Source of the DNA: Streptomyces avidinii
GTDB lineage: Bacteria; Actinomycetota; Actinomycetes; Streptomycetales; Streptomycetaceae
Reading direction: 5' to 3'
Length of the DNA: 64,000 nucleotides
Assembly: GCF_014650695.1 (NCBI RefSeq)
Contig: NZ_BMVL01000016.1
Location: forward strand, 62,001 to 126,000
The stretch's first letter is position 1. The number at the start of each line of letters is the position of its first letter. The notes under the pieces were generated by a model. That model did no database searches and was not told where the DNA came from. It was given only the letters and a program-made list of their open reading frames with translations. This document shows, piece by piece, positions 44,122-52,890 of this stretch. Both the position numbers and the translations under genes were made by a program.

Positions 44122-45749
44122 GTCCCGGCCCCCGGTAGCGGCATCGCCCCACGGGCGATACCGGTCCGCAGCTCCAGGGCCACGGCCACGTCCAGCGCCT
44201 CGGGCCGGTCCCGCCCGCGCAGGTCGGCCACGGTCCAGGCGACCCGCAGCACCCGGTCCAGCCCGCGCGCCGTGAGCAGCCCCCGTTCCAGATCTCGCTC
44301 GGCGGGGGCCAGCGCTCCCGGTCCCGCCTGCCACCGCGTGCGCAGTTGCTGCCCGGGCACTTCGGAGTTGAGCCGCCAGGGCGTGTCGGCGAGCCTGGTT
44401 GCGGCGCGCTCCCGGGCCTCGCGCACCCGGCCGGCGACCACGGCGGTGGATTCTCCGCGGCCGCCCTGCCCCAGCAGGTCGCCGCGGGTCACGGGCTCGA
44501 CCTCCACCCTCAGGTCCACCCGGTCGAGCAACGGCCCGGACAAGCGCGCCTGGTAACGCCGGATCACCGAGGGCGGGCACTCGCAGCCGGCTCCGTGCAG
44601 GGTGTGCCGCCCGCACGGGCACGGGTTCGCGGCGAGCACCATCAGGAACCTGGCGGGCAGCCTTACCACCCCGGCGGCGCGGGCGATGACCACGTGCCCC
44701 GATTCGAGGGGCTGGCGCAGCGCGTCCAGAGCCCGGCTGTGGAACTCGGCGGCCTCGTCGAGGAAGAGCACCCCCCGGTGTGCCAGCGAGACCGCCCCGG
44801 GCCTCGGGATTCCGGTGCCGCCTCCCACCAGGGACTGCATGGTCGCCGAATGGTGCGGCGCGCAGTACGGAGGCCTGGCGACCAGTGGTTCGCCGGGCGG
44901 CAGGATTCCCGCGACCGAGTGGACGGCCGTGACCTCCACGGAGTCCTGACGGGTGAGCGGCGGCAGCAGCCAGGGCAGCCGCTCGGCCAGCATGGTCTTG
45001 CCCGCTCCGGGCGGTCCGCTGAGGAAGAGGTGGTGTCCTCCGGCGGCCGCGACCTCCAGGGCGCGGCGCGCCGTGTGCTGTCCGGCCACGTCGGCGAGGT
45101 CGGGGAAGCCGCCGTCCTCCCGCCCGGGACGGGCGCGGGCCAGCCCCGTGCCCAGTCCCGCCCCCGGGACGAGCAGCCCGGCGAGCATCGGGTCGGGCCG
45201 GCCCGGCGGGTCGCCGGGCTCCTCCTCGGGGATCTCGCCGCCGGTGAGGACCGCGATCAGTTGGCGCAGGCTGCGTACCCCGAGCACCGAGACGTCCGGG
45301 ACGAGGGCGGCCTCGGCCGCGCACTGCTGCGGGACCACCACCTGCCGGTAGCCGGCCTCCGCGGCGGCGAGTACGGCGGGCAGGATCCCCCGGACCGGGC
45401 GCACCCGGCCGTCCAGCCCCAGCTCCCCGATCAGGACGAGGTCGGCGATCGCGCCCGGGTCCACCACCTCGGCGGCCCCGAGCACGGCCGCCGCGACGGC
45501 CAGGTCGAAACCCGCACCGGACTTCGGGACCGAGGCCGGGCTCAGCCCGACCGTGAGCTTCTTCTGCGGCCAGGCAGCACCTGAGTTGACCACCGCTGCC
45601 CGGACCCGGTCCCGGCTCTCGACCAGGGTCTTGTCCGGCAGCCCCACCAGGGTGAAGGCGGCCACCCCCGGTTCCAGGTCGGCCTGGACCTCGACCACCA
45701 CGCCGTCGACGCCGATCAGGGCCACCGAGCAGGCGCGCGCGAAGCCCAT
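44118..45749 (-). CDS. ComM/YifB-type Mg-chelatase-like AAA+ ATPase
   Basis: A 543-residue protein. The N-terminal ribosomal S5/ThiF-like Lon-type domain (VEVQADLEPGVAAFTLVGLPD) precedes an AAA+ core with Walker A GPPGAGKTMLA, Walker B LFLDEAAEF and a Cys cluster NPCPCG..GCEC. Relatives act as helicase-like factors in natural transformation (ComM); whether streptomycetes use it so is unknown. Start ATG 45749 overlaps the YraN stop (TGATG); its end overlaps dprA, so yraN, this gene and dprA form a coupled operon. Confidence 0.92.
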   Translation of the reverse strand: MGFARACSVALIGVDGVVVEVQADLEPGVAAFTLVGLPDKTLVESRDRVRAAVVNSGAAWPQKKLTVGLSPASVPKSGAGFDLAVAAAVLGAAEVVDPGAIADLVLIGELGLDGRVRPVRGILPAVLAAAEAGYRQVVVPQQCAAEAALVPDVSVLGVRSLRQLIAVLTGGEIPEEEPGDPPGRPDPMLAGLLVPGAGLGTGLARARPGREDGGFPDLADVAGQHTARRALEVAAAGGHHLFLSGPPGAGKTMLAERLPWLLPPLTRQDSVEVTAVHSVAGILPPGEPLVARPPYCAPHHSATMQSLVGGGTGIPRPGAVSLAHRGVLFLDEAAEFHSRALDALRQPLESGHVVIARAAGVVRLPARFLMVLAANPCPCGRHTLHGAGCECPPSVIRRYQARLSGPLLDRVDLRVEVEPVTRGDLLGQGGRGESTAVVAGRVREARERAATRLADTPWRLNSEVPGQQLRTRWQAGPGALAPAERDLERGLLTARGLDRVLRVAWTVADLRGRDRPEALDVAVALELRTGIARGAMPLPGAGT

Positions 45750-46120
45750 CAGGCCACCCCCCTGACGTGTTCCACCAGGGGAGCGCCGCGCCGCGGGAGC
45801 AGCACCCCGACGAGGTCGATGCGCACCCCGCCCGGGGGTGGCCCGCCGTGGTCGGCGAGCCAGCGCCCGGCGAGCCCGCGCAGCCGCTCGGCCTTGCCGG
45901 GCCGCACGGCGGCCATCGGATGCTCGAACCCACTCGCCCGGCGGGTCTTGACCTCGCACACGACGAGGGCGTCCCCGTCCCGGGCGACGATGTCGATCTC
46001 CCCGCCGGGGCACCGCCAGTTGCGCGCGATCACGGTCATCCCGGTTTCGGTCAGCCGTCGCGCCGCGAGGTCCTCGCCGTACCGCCCCAATGCCTGCTGT
46101 GCCACGCCCTTCGCGTTCAT
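45749..46120 (-). CDS. YraN/UPF0102 family endonuclease-like protein
   Basis: A 123-residue protein. The restriction-endonuclease-like motif is in GEIDIVARDGDALVVCEVKTRRAS (residues about 40-62): the Glu-Ile-Asp core, then Val-Glu-Val-Lys. It has the conserved N-terminal GRYGEDLAARRLTETGM. Function is not established for the family; nuclease activity is suggested by fold. It is the first gene of the coupled group with the ComM-like and dprA genes. ATG 46120. Confidence 0.9.
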   Translation of the reverse strand: MNAKGVAQQALGRYGEDLAARRLTETGMTVIARNWRCPGGEIDIVARDGDALVVCEVKTRRASGFEHPMAAVRPGKAERLRGLAGRWLADHGGPPPGGVRIDLVGVLLPRRGAPLVEHVRGVA

Positions 46121-46202
46121 CCGGCACCACCTCCGGCACCGAATGTCCCGCGCCCCCGCCCACCTTGTGGATCTTGGTGGACAACCCGGCCGTTGTGGAG
46201 AA

Positions 46203-46228
46203 CGGCCTCACCCCTGCGGGTGAGGCCG
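46203..46228 (-). terminator. Terminator after the DUF2469 gene
   Basis: CGGCCTCACCC pairs perfectly with 46218-46228 around CTGC, one base past the DUF2469 stop at 46230. Confidence 0.8.
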
Positions 46229-46229
46229 C

Positions 46230-46538
46230 TCAGCTGCCGGGCAGTTCGAGATCGCTCTTGTTGAGCTCCTCGATGTTCACGTCCTTGAAGGTCAGCACCC
46301 GTACCTGCTTCACGAAGCGGGCCGGGCGGTACATGTCCCACACCCACGCGTCGGCCATCGAGACCTCGAAGAACACCTCCCCCTGAACGGAGTGCACCTG
46401 CATCTCGTAGTCGTTCGTGAGGTAGAAACGGCGTTCCGTCTCGATCACATACTTGAACAGCCCGACGACGTCGCGGTACTCCCGATAGAGCTTCAGCTCC
46501 ATCTCGGTCTCGTACTTTTCGAGGTCCTCGGCACTCAT
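46230..46538 (-). CDS. DUF2469 family protein
   Basis: A 102-residue acidic protein beginning MSAEDLEKYETEMELKLYRE and containing VIETERRFYLTNDYEMQVH and VWDMYRPARFVKQVRVLTFKD, the family signature in actinomycetes. Function unknown; the family is nearly universal and conserved in position next to signal peptidase genes in actinobacteria. ATG 46538. It ends one base before a terminator hairpin. Confidence 0.9.
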   Translation of the reverse strand: MSAEDLEKYETEMELKLYREYRDVVGLFKYVIETERRFYLTNDYEMQVHSVQGEVFFEVSMADAWVWDMYRPARFVKQVRVLTFKDVNIEELNKSDLELPGS

Positions 46539-46593
46539 GGCATGTTCCCCTTCAGCCGTGCGTCCCCCTATTGTGCGCCAGGCCCATGTGCCC

Positions 46594-47100
46594 CTAAACG
46601 ATTTCCGGGGCCAGGACCACCGGCTCACCCGGAGGACCGTCGTCGAGCAGCGTACGGAGCAGCTCGGCGAGTCTGGTCGGGTACACCGTCTCATGTGCTG
46701 CGAGAAGTTCCTCGGAGGTCCACCACCGCGCTCCGGTGACGCTGCGCCGCTCCAGCTCGGTGAGGCCGCCCATCTCGGTGGCCGTCTGGGTGGTACGGGC
46801 CAGGAAGTACCACTCGTCCTGCTCCCAGCGCCGGCCGTCGAAGGGGAAGGAGCAGTAGCGGTGCCACAGCACCGGGCCCAGCTCCACGTCCGTGATCCCG
46901 GTCTCCTCGGCCAGCTCGCGCAGTGCGGCCTGCTCCCGGCTCTCCGTCCCCTCCAGCCCGCCGCCGGGGGTGAACCACCAGTCGTCCGAGGGGTCGGCCG
47001 GCTCGAAGCCGTGCAGCAGCAGGATCCGGTCGGCCGGGTCCAGCAGGATGACCCGTGACACCTTGCGGCCGCCGTGCTCCCCGGGCGGGTCAGCGGGCAC
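46594..47100 (-). CDS. Nudix hydrolase
   Basis: A 168-residue protein. The Nudix box GGGLEGTESREQAALRELAEETGI (residues 48-70) is intact. A Trp/Tyr-rich substrate strand, WFTPGG and WEQDEWYFLART, surrounds it. GTG 47100 has GGAAGGAG seven bases upstream. It overlaps the last signal peptidase gene by 11 bases, so it is co-translated with it; in S. lividans the sipZ gene is also followed by a MutT-like gene. The substrate is unknown. Confidence 0.9.
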   Translation of the reverse strand: MPADPPGEHGGRKVSRVILLDPADRILLLHGFEPADPSDDWWFTPGGGLEGTESREQAALRELAEETGITDVELGPVLWHRYCSFPFDGRRWEQDEWYFLARTTQTATEMGGLTELERRSVTGARWWTSEELLAAHETVYPTRLAELLRTLLDDGPPGEPVVLAPEIV

Positions 47101-47872
47101 CGGCGGGCTCCTTCCGCCGCCCGCGCCCCAGGACCCGTGCGACGGGCCCGTACGCGGCTCCCAGCACCACCAGGGCGGCCCCGGCCAGTACCGCCACCAC
47201 CTGGAGGCGCAGCGGGCCGGGCCGCGAGATCCCGCCGGGCAGGGCCGCGTACGTCGCCGGCCGCTCCACCATCGTCATGGAGGGCCAGGCCAGGGCGTCG
47301 ACGCGGGCGCTGACCGCGGACCGGGGCACGGTGCCCTGCCCGGCCTCCTGCAGGTGGGCCCGGGAATCCAGGGAGGCGGCCCGCCGGTCGCCCATCAGGA
47401 AGAGGTTGCCCTCGGGGACCGTCACCTCGAAGGGGGTCCCGGTGGGCGCCGTCTGTCCGGGCGGCATGGCCAGGCCCGTATCGGGCCGGGTGGTGTCCGC
47501 GTACGGCTCGTCCAGCGCCGTGCCGTTGACCGTCAGCCCGCCGCCCGCTCCGCAGCACTTCACGGTGTCGCCGCCGATGCCGACGACCCGCTTGACCATG
47601 GGCGAATCGCTCCACAGCGAATCGGTGAAGATGACGACGTCACCGCGGCGCACCTCATCGCCGTCGATGCGCTGCGCCAGCAGCCGGTCCCCGGGCCGCA
47701 CCGTGGGCATCATCGAGTCGGTGGGCACCGTGTAGGGCCGGTAGACGACCGCCCCCCACACGAAGCCACCGAGGAAGAGCGCAAAGCCGATGGCCACGGC
47801 GATGCCCGACAACACGTTGCCGAGACCGCCGCGGCCATCGCTGCCACTGCGTATTGCTTGTGTTCCGCCCAT
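47090..47872 (-). CDS. sipZ: Type I signal peptidase, fourth of the cluster
   Basis: A 260-residue membrane enzyme. The serine nucleophile is in PTDSMMPTV and the lysine general base in VKRVVGIGGDTV; FLMGDRRAASLDSR carries the C-terminal conserved box. There is one N-terminal helix and a second helix at the C-terminus, so both ends are probably membrane-bound. It cleaves signal peptides of exported proteins. ATG 47872 is preferred over GTG 47890. By position it corresponds to sipZ of S. lividans. Confidence 0.93.
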   Translation of the reverse strand: MGGTQAIRSGSDGRGGLGNVLSGIAVAIGFALFLGGFVWGAVVYRPYTVPTDSMMPTVRPGDRLLAQRIDGDEVRRGDVVIFTDSLWSDSPMVKRVVGIGGDTVKCCGAGGGLTVNGTALDEPYADTTRPDTGLAMPPGQTAPTGTPFEVTVPEGNLFLMGDRRAASLDSRAHLQEAGQGTVPRSAVSARVDALAWPSMTMVERPATYAALPGGISRPGPLRLQVVAVLAGAALVVLGAAYGPVARVLGRGRRKEPAGAR

Positions 47873-47917
47873 TCCAGCGCCCCCACACACTTCGGGATCG
47901 TCGACCTGGGCGGCACC

Positions 47918-48838
47918 CTACCCGTCGGTACGGCCGCTGGTCAGCTTCCGTCGGCGCCACATGACGAGCGGGACGGCTCCGACGAGCCCCAGCGCGGCCG
48001 GGCCGAGCCCGACCGGCGCCAGCCCGGAGGCCCCGAGGCCGAGCGCGGTCGCCGCGGCCTGGTTGCCGATGCCCGGCTGGTCGAAGGTCTCCGGGACGGG
48101 CAGGGTGGACCAGCGGGTCAGCGGCCACGCGACCACGACGGCCCGCCCGACGACCTTGTCGACCGGTACGAAGCCCCCGGTGGAGTCCTGCATGTGGTAG
48201 CGGGAGTCCTGGGAGTTCTGCCGGTGGTCGCCCATGACCCAGATCTTGCCCTTGGGCACGGTGATCGGGCCGAACGGGGCGTCGTCGCACGGAGTGTTGC
48301 CGGGGTAGATGTACGGCTCGTCCAGCTCCTTGCCGTTGACGACGACCGGTCCCCCCTTCTTGCACTCGACCGTGTCCCCGCCGATCGCGATGGTCCGCTT
48401 GATCAGGTCCTTCTCGGCGGCGTCCGGCATCAGGCCGATCTTGCTCAGCACCTGCTGGAAGATGTTCGGCTCGGGGGTGGGCTCCCCGGACAGCCAGTTC
48501 GCGGGGTCGTGGAAGACGACGACCTCGCCGCGCTCCGGCTCGGAACCGAACCACGGGGTCAGCTTGTCCACCAGCACCCGGTCCCCCCGCTGCAGCGTGT
48601 TCTGCATCGAGTCGGACGGGATCGAGAACGCCTGGACCAGGAAGGTCTTGATCAGCAGGGCCAGCAGCAGCGCGATGCCGATGAGGAGCGGAAGCTCCTT
48701 CCAGAAGGAACGGTGCGAGTGCTCCTTGGCAGCGCCGTCCTCCTCGGCCCCGGCCTCGCGCGGGGCGGCGTCGTCAGGACGCTCCTCGCCCTCGTCGCGT
48801 CCGGATCGTGCGCCTACCGCCACGTCCCCCACATCCAC
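47918..48838 (-). CDS. sipY: Type I signal peptidase, third of the cluster
   Basis: A 306-residue enzyme with an acidic cytoplasmic N-tail of about 45 residues (DVAVGARSGRDEGEERPDDAAP), a first helix and a C-terminal hydrophobic segment. Catalytic serine is in SIPSDSMQNT and lysine in LIKRTIAIGGDTV. Conserved VMGDHRQNSQDSR box follows. It processes exported preproteins. The ATG at 48838 is well placed after the longer gap to the second peptidase gene. Assigned to sipY by order. Confidence 0.93.
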   Translation of the reverse strand: MDVGDVAVGARSGRDEGEERPDDAAPREAGAEEDGAAKEHSHRSFWKELPLLIGIALLLALLIKTFLVQAFSIPSDSMQNTLQRGDRVLVDKLTPWFGSEPERGEVVVFHDPANWLSGEPTPEPNIFQQVLSKIGLMPDAAEKDLIKRTIAIGGDTVECKKGGPVVVNGKELDEPYIYPGNTPCDDAPFGPITVPKGKIWVMGDHRQNSQDSRYHMQDSTGGFVPVDKVVGRAVVVAWPLTRWSTLPVPETFDQPGIGNQAAATALGLGASGLAPVGLGPAALGLVGAVPLVMWRRRKLTSGRTDG

Positions 48839-48935
48839 TCCTCACTCGCGATTGCCGCCCGCGCCGAAGCCGGCACGGGCCCTCCCCTCCCTTAACGAGC
48901 GGGAGTTCCCTAAGGCGCGGGAGACCGAGGACACA

Positions 48936-49820
48936 CTATGCGAACGGCGTGCCCCGACGGCGCCGCCGACGGCCGCGTCCTTCGCGCCGGGCCTGATCGG
49001 GCACCATCCGGAAGGTCGCCGGCTGTTCCAGCTTCGTCCAGTGCCCGAACGGCCAGGCGATCACTACGGCCTCTCCCACGACCCCGCTCTCGGCGATGGT
49101 GCCCTGAAACCCCTCGTCGAGGTGGAATCGGGAATCGGCCGAGTTCGCGCGGTGGTCGCCCATCACGAAGAGCCGGCCCTCCGGAACCTGTACCTCGAAC
49201 GGGATGTCCGAGGGGGTGTTGCCCGGATTCACGTACGGCTCATCGAGCGGCGAGCCGTTGACGGTGACGCGGCCCCTGCTGTCACAGCACTTGACGGTGT
49301 CCCCGCCGACGCCGATGACCCGCTTGATCAGGTCCTGCTCGTCGGCCGAGGGGAGCAGGCCGATGAAGGTCAGCGCCTGCTTGACCTGCTTGACCACGAC
49401 CGGGTCCTTGGCCGGGCGGGCCGCCTCGCCCCGCAGCCAGCCTCCGGGGTCCTTGAACACGACGATGTCCCCGCGCTCGATCGTGGAGCCGAACCACGGG
49501 GTCAGCTTGTCCACGAGGACGCGGTCGCCGATCCGGATGGTCTGCTCCATCGAGCCCGACGGGATGAAGAAGGCCTGCACCAGGAAGGTCTTGAGGAGCA
49601 GCGCGATGCACAGGGCCACGACCACCAGCAGCGGCAGTTCACCGGCCCGCCGCGTGCGGCGGCGCCGCCGCACCTTGCGGGCCGTCCGGCGCCGTTCGGC
49701 CCGGCCGCCCTCCACCCGGCCGCCCGCCACCAGCGGGGCCGGGGCGGGTTCGGGCTCCGGCTCGGGCTCCGGTTCGAAGTCCCAGTCCCGTCCGCCCTTC
49801 GGCCGACCGCGGCTACCCAT
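48936..49820 (-). CDS. sipX: Type I signal peptidase, second of the cluster
   Basis: A 294-residue enzyme. A basic, arginine-rich cytoplasmic tail (RRTARKVRRRRRTRRAG) precedes the single obvious helix LLVVVALCIALLLKTFLVQA. The serine is in FIPSGSMEQT and the lysine in DLIKRVIGVGGDTV. The end is RREGRGRRRRRRGTPFA. ATG 49820 is chosen over GTG 49826; both overlap the end of the first peptidase gene. It is assigned to sipX by order. Confidence 0.93.
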   Translation of the reverse strand: MGSRGRPKGGRDWDFEPEPEPEPEPAPAPLVAGGRVEGGRAERRRTARKVRRRRRTRRAGELPLLVVVALCIALLLKTFLVQAFFIPSGSMEQTIRIGDRVLVDKLTPWFGSTIERGDIVVFKDPGGWLRGEAARPAKDPVVVKQVKQALTFIGLLPSADEQDLIKRVIGVGGDTVKCCDSRGRVTVNGSPLDEPYVNPGNTPSDIPFEVQVPEGRLFVMGDHRANSADSRFHLDEGFQGTIAESGVVGEAVVIAWPFGHWTKLEQPATFRMVPDQARREGRGRRRRRRGTPFA

Positions 49821-50550
49821 GACCACCGCCTACGGAATCCCAGCGCGAGAACGGCCAGCCGATCCAGTCGGCCCGCCCGATCACCTTCTCCACCGGCACC
49901 ATCCCCCCGCCCGGCTCCCCCAGGTGGTCCCGCGAGTCGCGGGACTGGGAACGATGATCGCCCATGACCCACAGGGTCCCAAGCGGTACGACGATCCGGA
50001 AGGGCACCACCGAGGGGGCGTCACCGGGGTACAGGTACGGCTCGTCCAGCGCCACGCCGTTGACCGCCACCCGACCGCCCGCGTCGCAGCACACCACGTC
50101 GTCCCCGCCGACACCCACGACCCGCTTCACGAAGTCGGTGTCGGACGGCTCCGCCAGCCCGAGCGCCGAGGCCGCCCCGTGCAGCAGGGTGCCGACCGGA
50201 TTGCCCGCGGGGCGTTCCCGTACGAAGGAGCCCGTGCCGTCGAAGACCACCAGGTCCCCGCGACGGGGCTGCTCGCCGAACCGGTACGCCAGCTTGTTGA
50301 CCAGCACCCGGTCCCCGACCCGGAGCGTCGGCTCCATCGAGCGGCTCGGGATCAGGAAGGGCTGGACGACGAAATTGCTCAGCAGCAGCAGGAACACGGT
50401 GCAGACCACACCGAGCAGTCCCGCTCGGCGCCACGTCAGGGTTCGCCCGCCGGCGGTCCGACCGGTCCGGGAGAACGCAAAACGCGGCCGCTCCTCCCCC
50501 TCGACGGGGGAAGAGTGGCCGCGCTGCGTGTGAGGTGCTTCGGTGTCCAT
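49813..50550 (-). CDS. sipW: Type I signal peptidase, first of the cluster
   Basis: A 245-residue enzyme with a helix at about residues 45-60. Serine is in LIPSRSMEPT and lysine in FVKRVVGVGGDDV, then VMGDHRSQSRDSRDH. It has no C-terminal helix, unlike the last two peptidases. It starts with ATG 50550, 45 bases downstream of the rplS gene and on the same strand. It is assigned to sipW by order. It overlaps the second peptidase gene, supporting an operon. Confidence 0.93.
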   Translation of the reverse strand: MDTEAPHTQRGHSSPVEGEERPRFAFSRTGRTAGGRTLTWRRAGLLGVVCTVFLLLLSNFVVQPFLIPSRSMEPTLRVGDRVLVNKLAYRFGEQPRRGDLVVFDGTGSFVRERPAGNPVGTLLHGAASALGLAEPSDTDFVKRVVGVGGDDVVCCDAGGRVAVNGVALDEPYLYPGDAPSVVPFRIVVPLGTLWVMGDHRSQSRDSRDHLGEPGGGMVPVEKVIGRADWIGWPFSRWDSVGGGHG

Positions 50551-50594
50551 CGGGGGCGAGCCTATCCGGCCGCCCCCGGACTCCGGAGTCGGCC

Positions 50595-50945
50595 TCAGCG
50601 GTCGCGCTTCTCCTTGATCTTCGCGGCCTTGCCGCGGAGCTCACGGAGGTAGTACAGCTTGGCACGGCGAACGTCACCGCGGGTGACGAGCTCGATCTTC
50701 TCGAAGATCGGGGAGTGGACCGGGAAGGTACGCTCCACACCGACGCTGAAGGAGACCTTGCGCACGGTGAAGGTCTCGGAGACACCGGCGCCCTGGCGGC
50801 GGATGACTACGCCCTTGAACTGCTGGATACGGGAGCGGTTGCCCTCGATCACGCGGACGTGCACGTTGATCGTGTCACCCGGGCGGAAGGCCGGGACGTC
50901 CGAGCGGAGCGCGGCGGCGTTGACGCCATCGAGCAGGTGAGACAT
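50595..50945 (-). CDS. rplS: 50S ribosomal protein L19
   Basis: A 116-residue protein. Conserved text includes FRPGDTINVHVRVIEGNRSRIQQFKG, RRQGAGVSETFTVRKVSFSVGVERTFP, and ARLYY-type YYLRELRGKAAKIKEKR at the end. It sits at the 30S-50S interface. ATG 50945. It is the last gene of the rpsP-KH-rimM-trmD-rplS operon in the usual order, followed by the signal peptidase cluster. Confidence 0.96.
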   Translation of the reverse strand: MSHLLDGVNAAALRSDVPAFRPGDTINVHVRVIEGNRSRIQQFKGVVIRRQGAGVSETFTVRKVSFSVGVERTFPVHSPIFEKIELVTRGDVRRAKLYYLRELRGKAAKIKEKRDR

Positions 50946-51078
50946 GTTCTTCGTCTGCTTTCTTCGCATGACGCCACAGGTCGCCAGTGCGGGTTTCCGT
51001 AGAGAATTCGGGAGCTGTGGGACTCGGCGGACGACGGTCCCCCTGTGGCAGGGGCGGCCGCGAGCACACAACAGCCGC

Positions 51079-51900
51079 CTATTCTTCCACGGCCTGCGCC
51101 CTGCGCCAAAATCGGCCGTCGGCGGACGGCTGCCAGCCCAGGACGGAGAGGATCTCCCGGTCCTTCTTGTCGAAGCCGGCCGCCTCGCAGCGCTCGATCA
51201 GGTCCGGGCGGTTCTGCGCGGTCCGGCGGAAGGCCTCGTCCCGGCGCCACCGGGCGATCTTCCCGTGGTGGCCGCTGAGCAGCACCTCGGGGATGTCCCG
51301 GCCGCGCCACACGGGGGGCTTGGTGTAGACGGGCCCCTCCAGCAGGTTCGCCATCTCGCCCGGCGCGAAGGAGTCGTCCCGGTGCGATTCGGCGTTGCCG
51401 AGCACCCCGGGCAGCAGCCGCGCCACGGCCTCGGTGACCACCAGTACGGCGGCCTCGCCGCCCGCCAGCACGTAGTCGCCGATGGAGACCTCGTACACCG
51501 GCATGCGCGTGGCGTACTCGTCCATGACCCGGCGGTCGATGCCCTCGTACCGGGCCGGCGTGAAGATCAGCCAGGGCCGCTCGGACAGCTCGACGGCCAG
51601 CTCCTGGGTGAAGGGCCGGCCGCTGGGGGTGGGTACGACGACGACCGGTCCGTGCGCGCCGGCCTCGTAGCCGTCGGCCAGCGCGGAGTCCAGGGCCTCG
51701 CCCCACGGCTCGGTCTTCATCACCATGCCGGGACCGCCGCCGTACGGGGTGTCGTCCACCGTGTTGTGCCGGTCGTACGTCCAGTCCCGCAGGTCGTGGA
51801 CGTGCACGTCGAGCTGCCCGCGGGCCCGGGCCTTGCCGACGAGGGAGACGTTCAGCGGCTCCAGGTACTCGGGGAAGATCGTGACGACGTCGAGTCGCAT
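51079..51900 (-). CDS. trmD: tRNA (guanosine(37)-N1)-methyltransferase TrmD
   Basis: A 273-residue SPOUT methyltransferase. The trefoil-knot motifs PTPSGRPFTQELA and YEGIDRRVMDEY, and SIGDYVLAGGEAA, are clear, as is DVVTIFPEYLEPLN at the start. It methylates G37 beside the anticodon and prevents frameshifting. ATG 51900 overlaps the rimM stop by one base (TGATG). A C-terminal extension of about 25 residues (SADGRFWRRAQAVEE) is typical of actinomycetes. Confidence 0.96.
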   Translation of the reverse strand: MRLDVVTIFPEYLEPLNVSLVGKARARGQLDVHVHDLRDWTYDRHNTVDDTPYGGGPGMVMKTEPWGEALDSALADGYEAGAHGPVVVVPTPSGRPFTQELAVELSERPWLIFTPARYEGIDRRVMDEYATRMPVYEVSIGDYVLAGGEAAVLVVTEAVARLLPGVLGNAESHRDDSFAPGEMANLLEGPVYTKPPVWRGRDIPEVLLSGHHGKIARWRRDEAFRRTAQNRPDLIERCEAAGFDKKDREILSVLGWQPSADGRFWRRAQAVEE

Positions 51901-52523
51901 CAGGCCCTGTCCCCGGAGTCCGCGGCGTCGGTGGACTCGGTGGAGTCGGCCGCGTCCACGGCCTCCCCGGCGTCCGCCGCTTCCTCGTCACGGGTCGAGA
52001 CGACGATCGCCTCGCGCTCGTCGATCAGCCCGGGCGGCGGGGTGATGACACAGCGCTGCTCCTCCAGGTCGATCTCGGCGACGATCTCCTCCACGAAGGG
52101 GATCATCACTTCGGAGCCGTCGGGCCGCTCGACGATGAAGAGGTCCTGCGAGGGCAGGTGGGAGATCTCGGTGATCCGGCCGATCTCGGTGCCGTCCGCC
52201 AGCACCACGTCCAGGTCCATCAGCTGGTGGTCGTAGTACTCGTCGTCCTCCTCCGGCAGCTCGGAGGGGTCCACCTCGGCGATCAGGAGGGTGTTGCGCA
52301 GCGACTCGGCGCCGGTGCGGTCCTTGACGCCCGCGAAGCGGAGCAGGAGCCGCCCGCTGTGCACGCGTCCGGTCTCGATCGTCAGCGGTCCCACGGTCGC
52401 GGGCTCCGTCTTGAGCACGGCGCCGGGGCTGAGCCGCAGCTCCGGCTCGTCCGTGCGCACCTCGACGGTGACCTCACCCTTGATGCCGTGGGCGCGGCCG
52501 ATCCGCGCGACTACCAACTCCAC
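51900..52523 (-). CDS. rimM: Ribosome maturation factor RimM
   Basis: A 207-residue protein with the N-terminal RimM core (VVARIGRAHGIKGEVTVEVRTDEPE) and PRC-barrel region (DLDVVLADGTEIGRITEISHLPSQDLFIV). It assists 16S rRNA processing and 30S assembly. The C-terminal tail of about 30 residues is acidic and serine/alanine-rich (ADSTESTDAADSGD), unusual and probably disordered. ATG 52523 starts the gene; its stop overlaps trmD. Confidence 0.95.
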   Translation of the reverse strand: MELVVARIGRAHGIKGEVTVEVRTDEPELRLSPGAVLKTEPATVGPLTIETGRVHSGRLLLRFAGVKDRTGAESLRNTLLIAEVDPSELPEEDDEYYDHQLMDLDVVLADGTEIGRITEISHLPSQDLFIVERPDGSEVMIPFVEEIVAEIDLEEQRCVITPPPGLIDEREAIVVSTRDEEAADAGEAVDAADSTESTDAADSGDRA

Positions 52524-52593
52524 TGTGCTCTTCCCTTACTGCGGCGTGGTTGCTCAGATCAATGGTCGCTCCTGCCCGGGGGCAGAAACGACT

Positions 52594-52630
52594 CGGGCCG
52601 GGGCGGGCGACCTACGCCCTCCCCGGCCCG
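52594..52630 (-). terminator. Hairpin between KH-protein gene and rimM
   Basis: Arms 52594-52609 and 52615-52630 pair at 15 of 16 positions around a five-base loop. It is likely an internal terminator or stabiliser in the ribosomal operon. Confidence 0.6.
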
Positions 52631-52648
52631 TGCCGGTGATTCAACTGC

Positions 52649-52888
52649 TCAGCGAACCTGGTCCACGTCGACGAGGTCGACGCGGATCCCCCGGCCGCCG
52701 ATGGCGCCCACGACGGTACGCAGAGCACGTGCGGTGCGGCCGTTGCGACCGATCACCTTGCCGAGGTCATCGGGGTGAACCCGGACCTCGAGCACCTGCC
52801 CGCGGCGCAGGTTGCGCGAGGCGACCTGCACTTCGTCGGGGTTGTCCACGATGCCCTTTACGAGGTGCTCAAGAGCCTCCTCGAGCAT
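52649..52888 (-). CDS. KH-domain RNA-binding protein (KhpA-like)
   Basis: A 79-residue protein made of one KH domain. The GxxG-type loop is in VIGRNGRTARALRTVVGA (residues about 45-62). It binds RNA and is usually encoded between rpsP and rimM in actinomycetes and firmicutes, where it affects cell elongation or mRNA stability with KhpB; KhpB is not in the window. ATG 52888. It lies two bases downstream of the rpsP stop, showing coupled expression. Confidence 0.94.
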   Translation of the reverse strand: MLEEALEHLVKGIVDNPDEVQVASRNLRRGQVLEVRVHPDDLGKVIGRNGRTARALRTVVGAIGGRGIRVDLVDVDQVR

Positions 52889-52890
52889 GC

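Noticed and set aside
42946..45933. A single 995-codon leftward frame
   Set aside because: Only its 3' part is DprA; the upstream part is out of frame with the ComM-like gene and has no domains.
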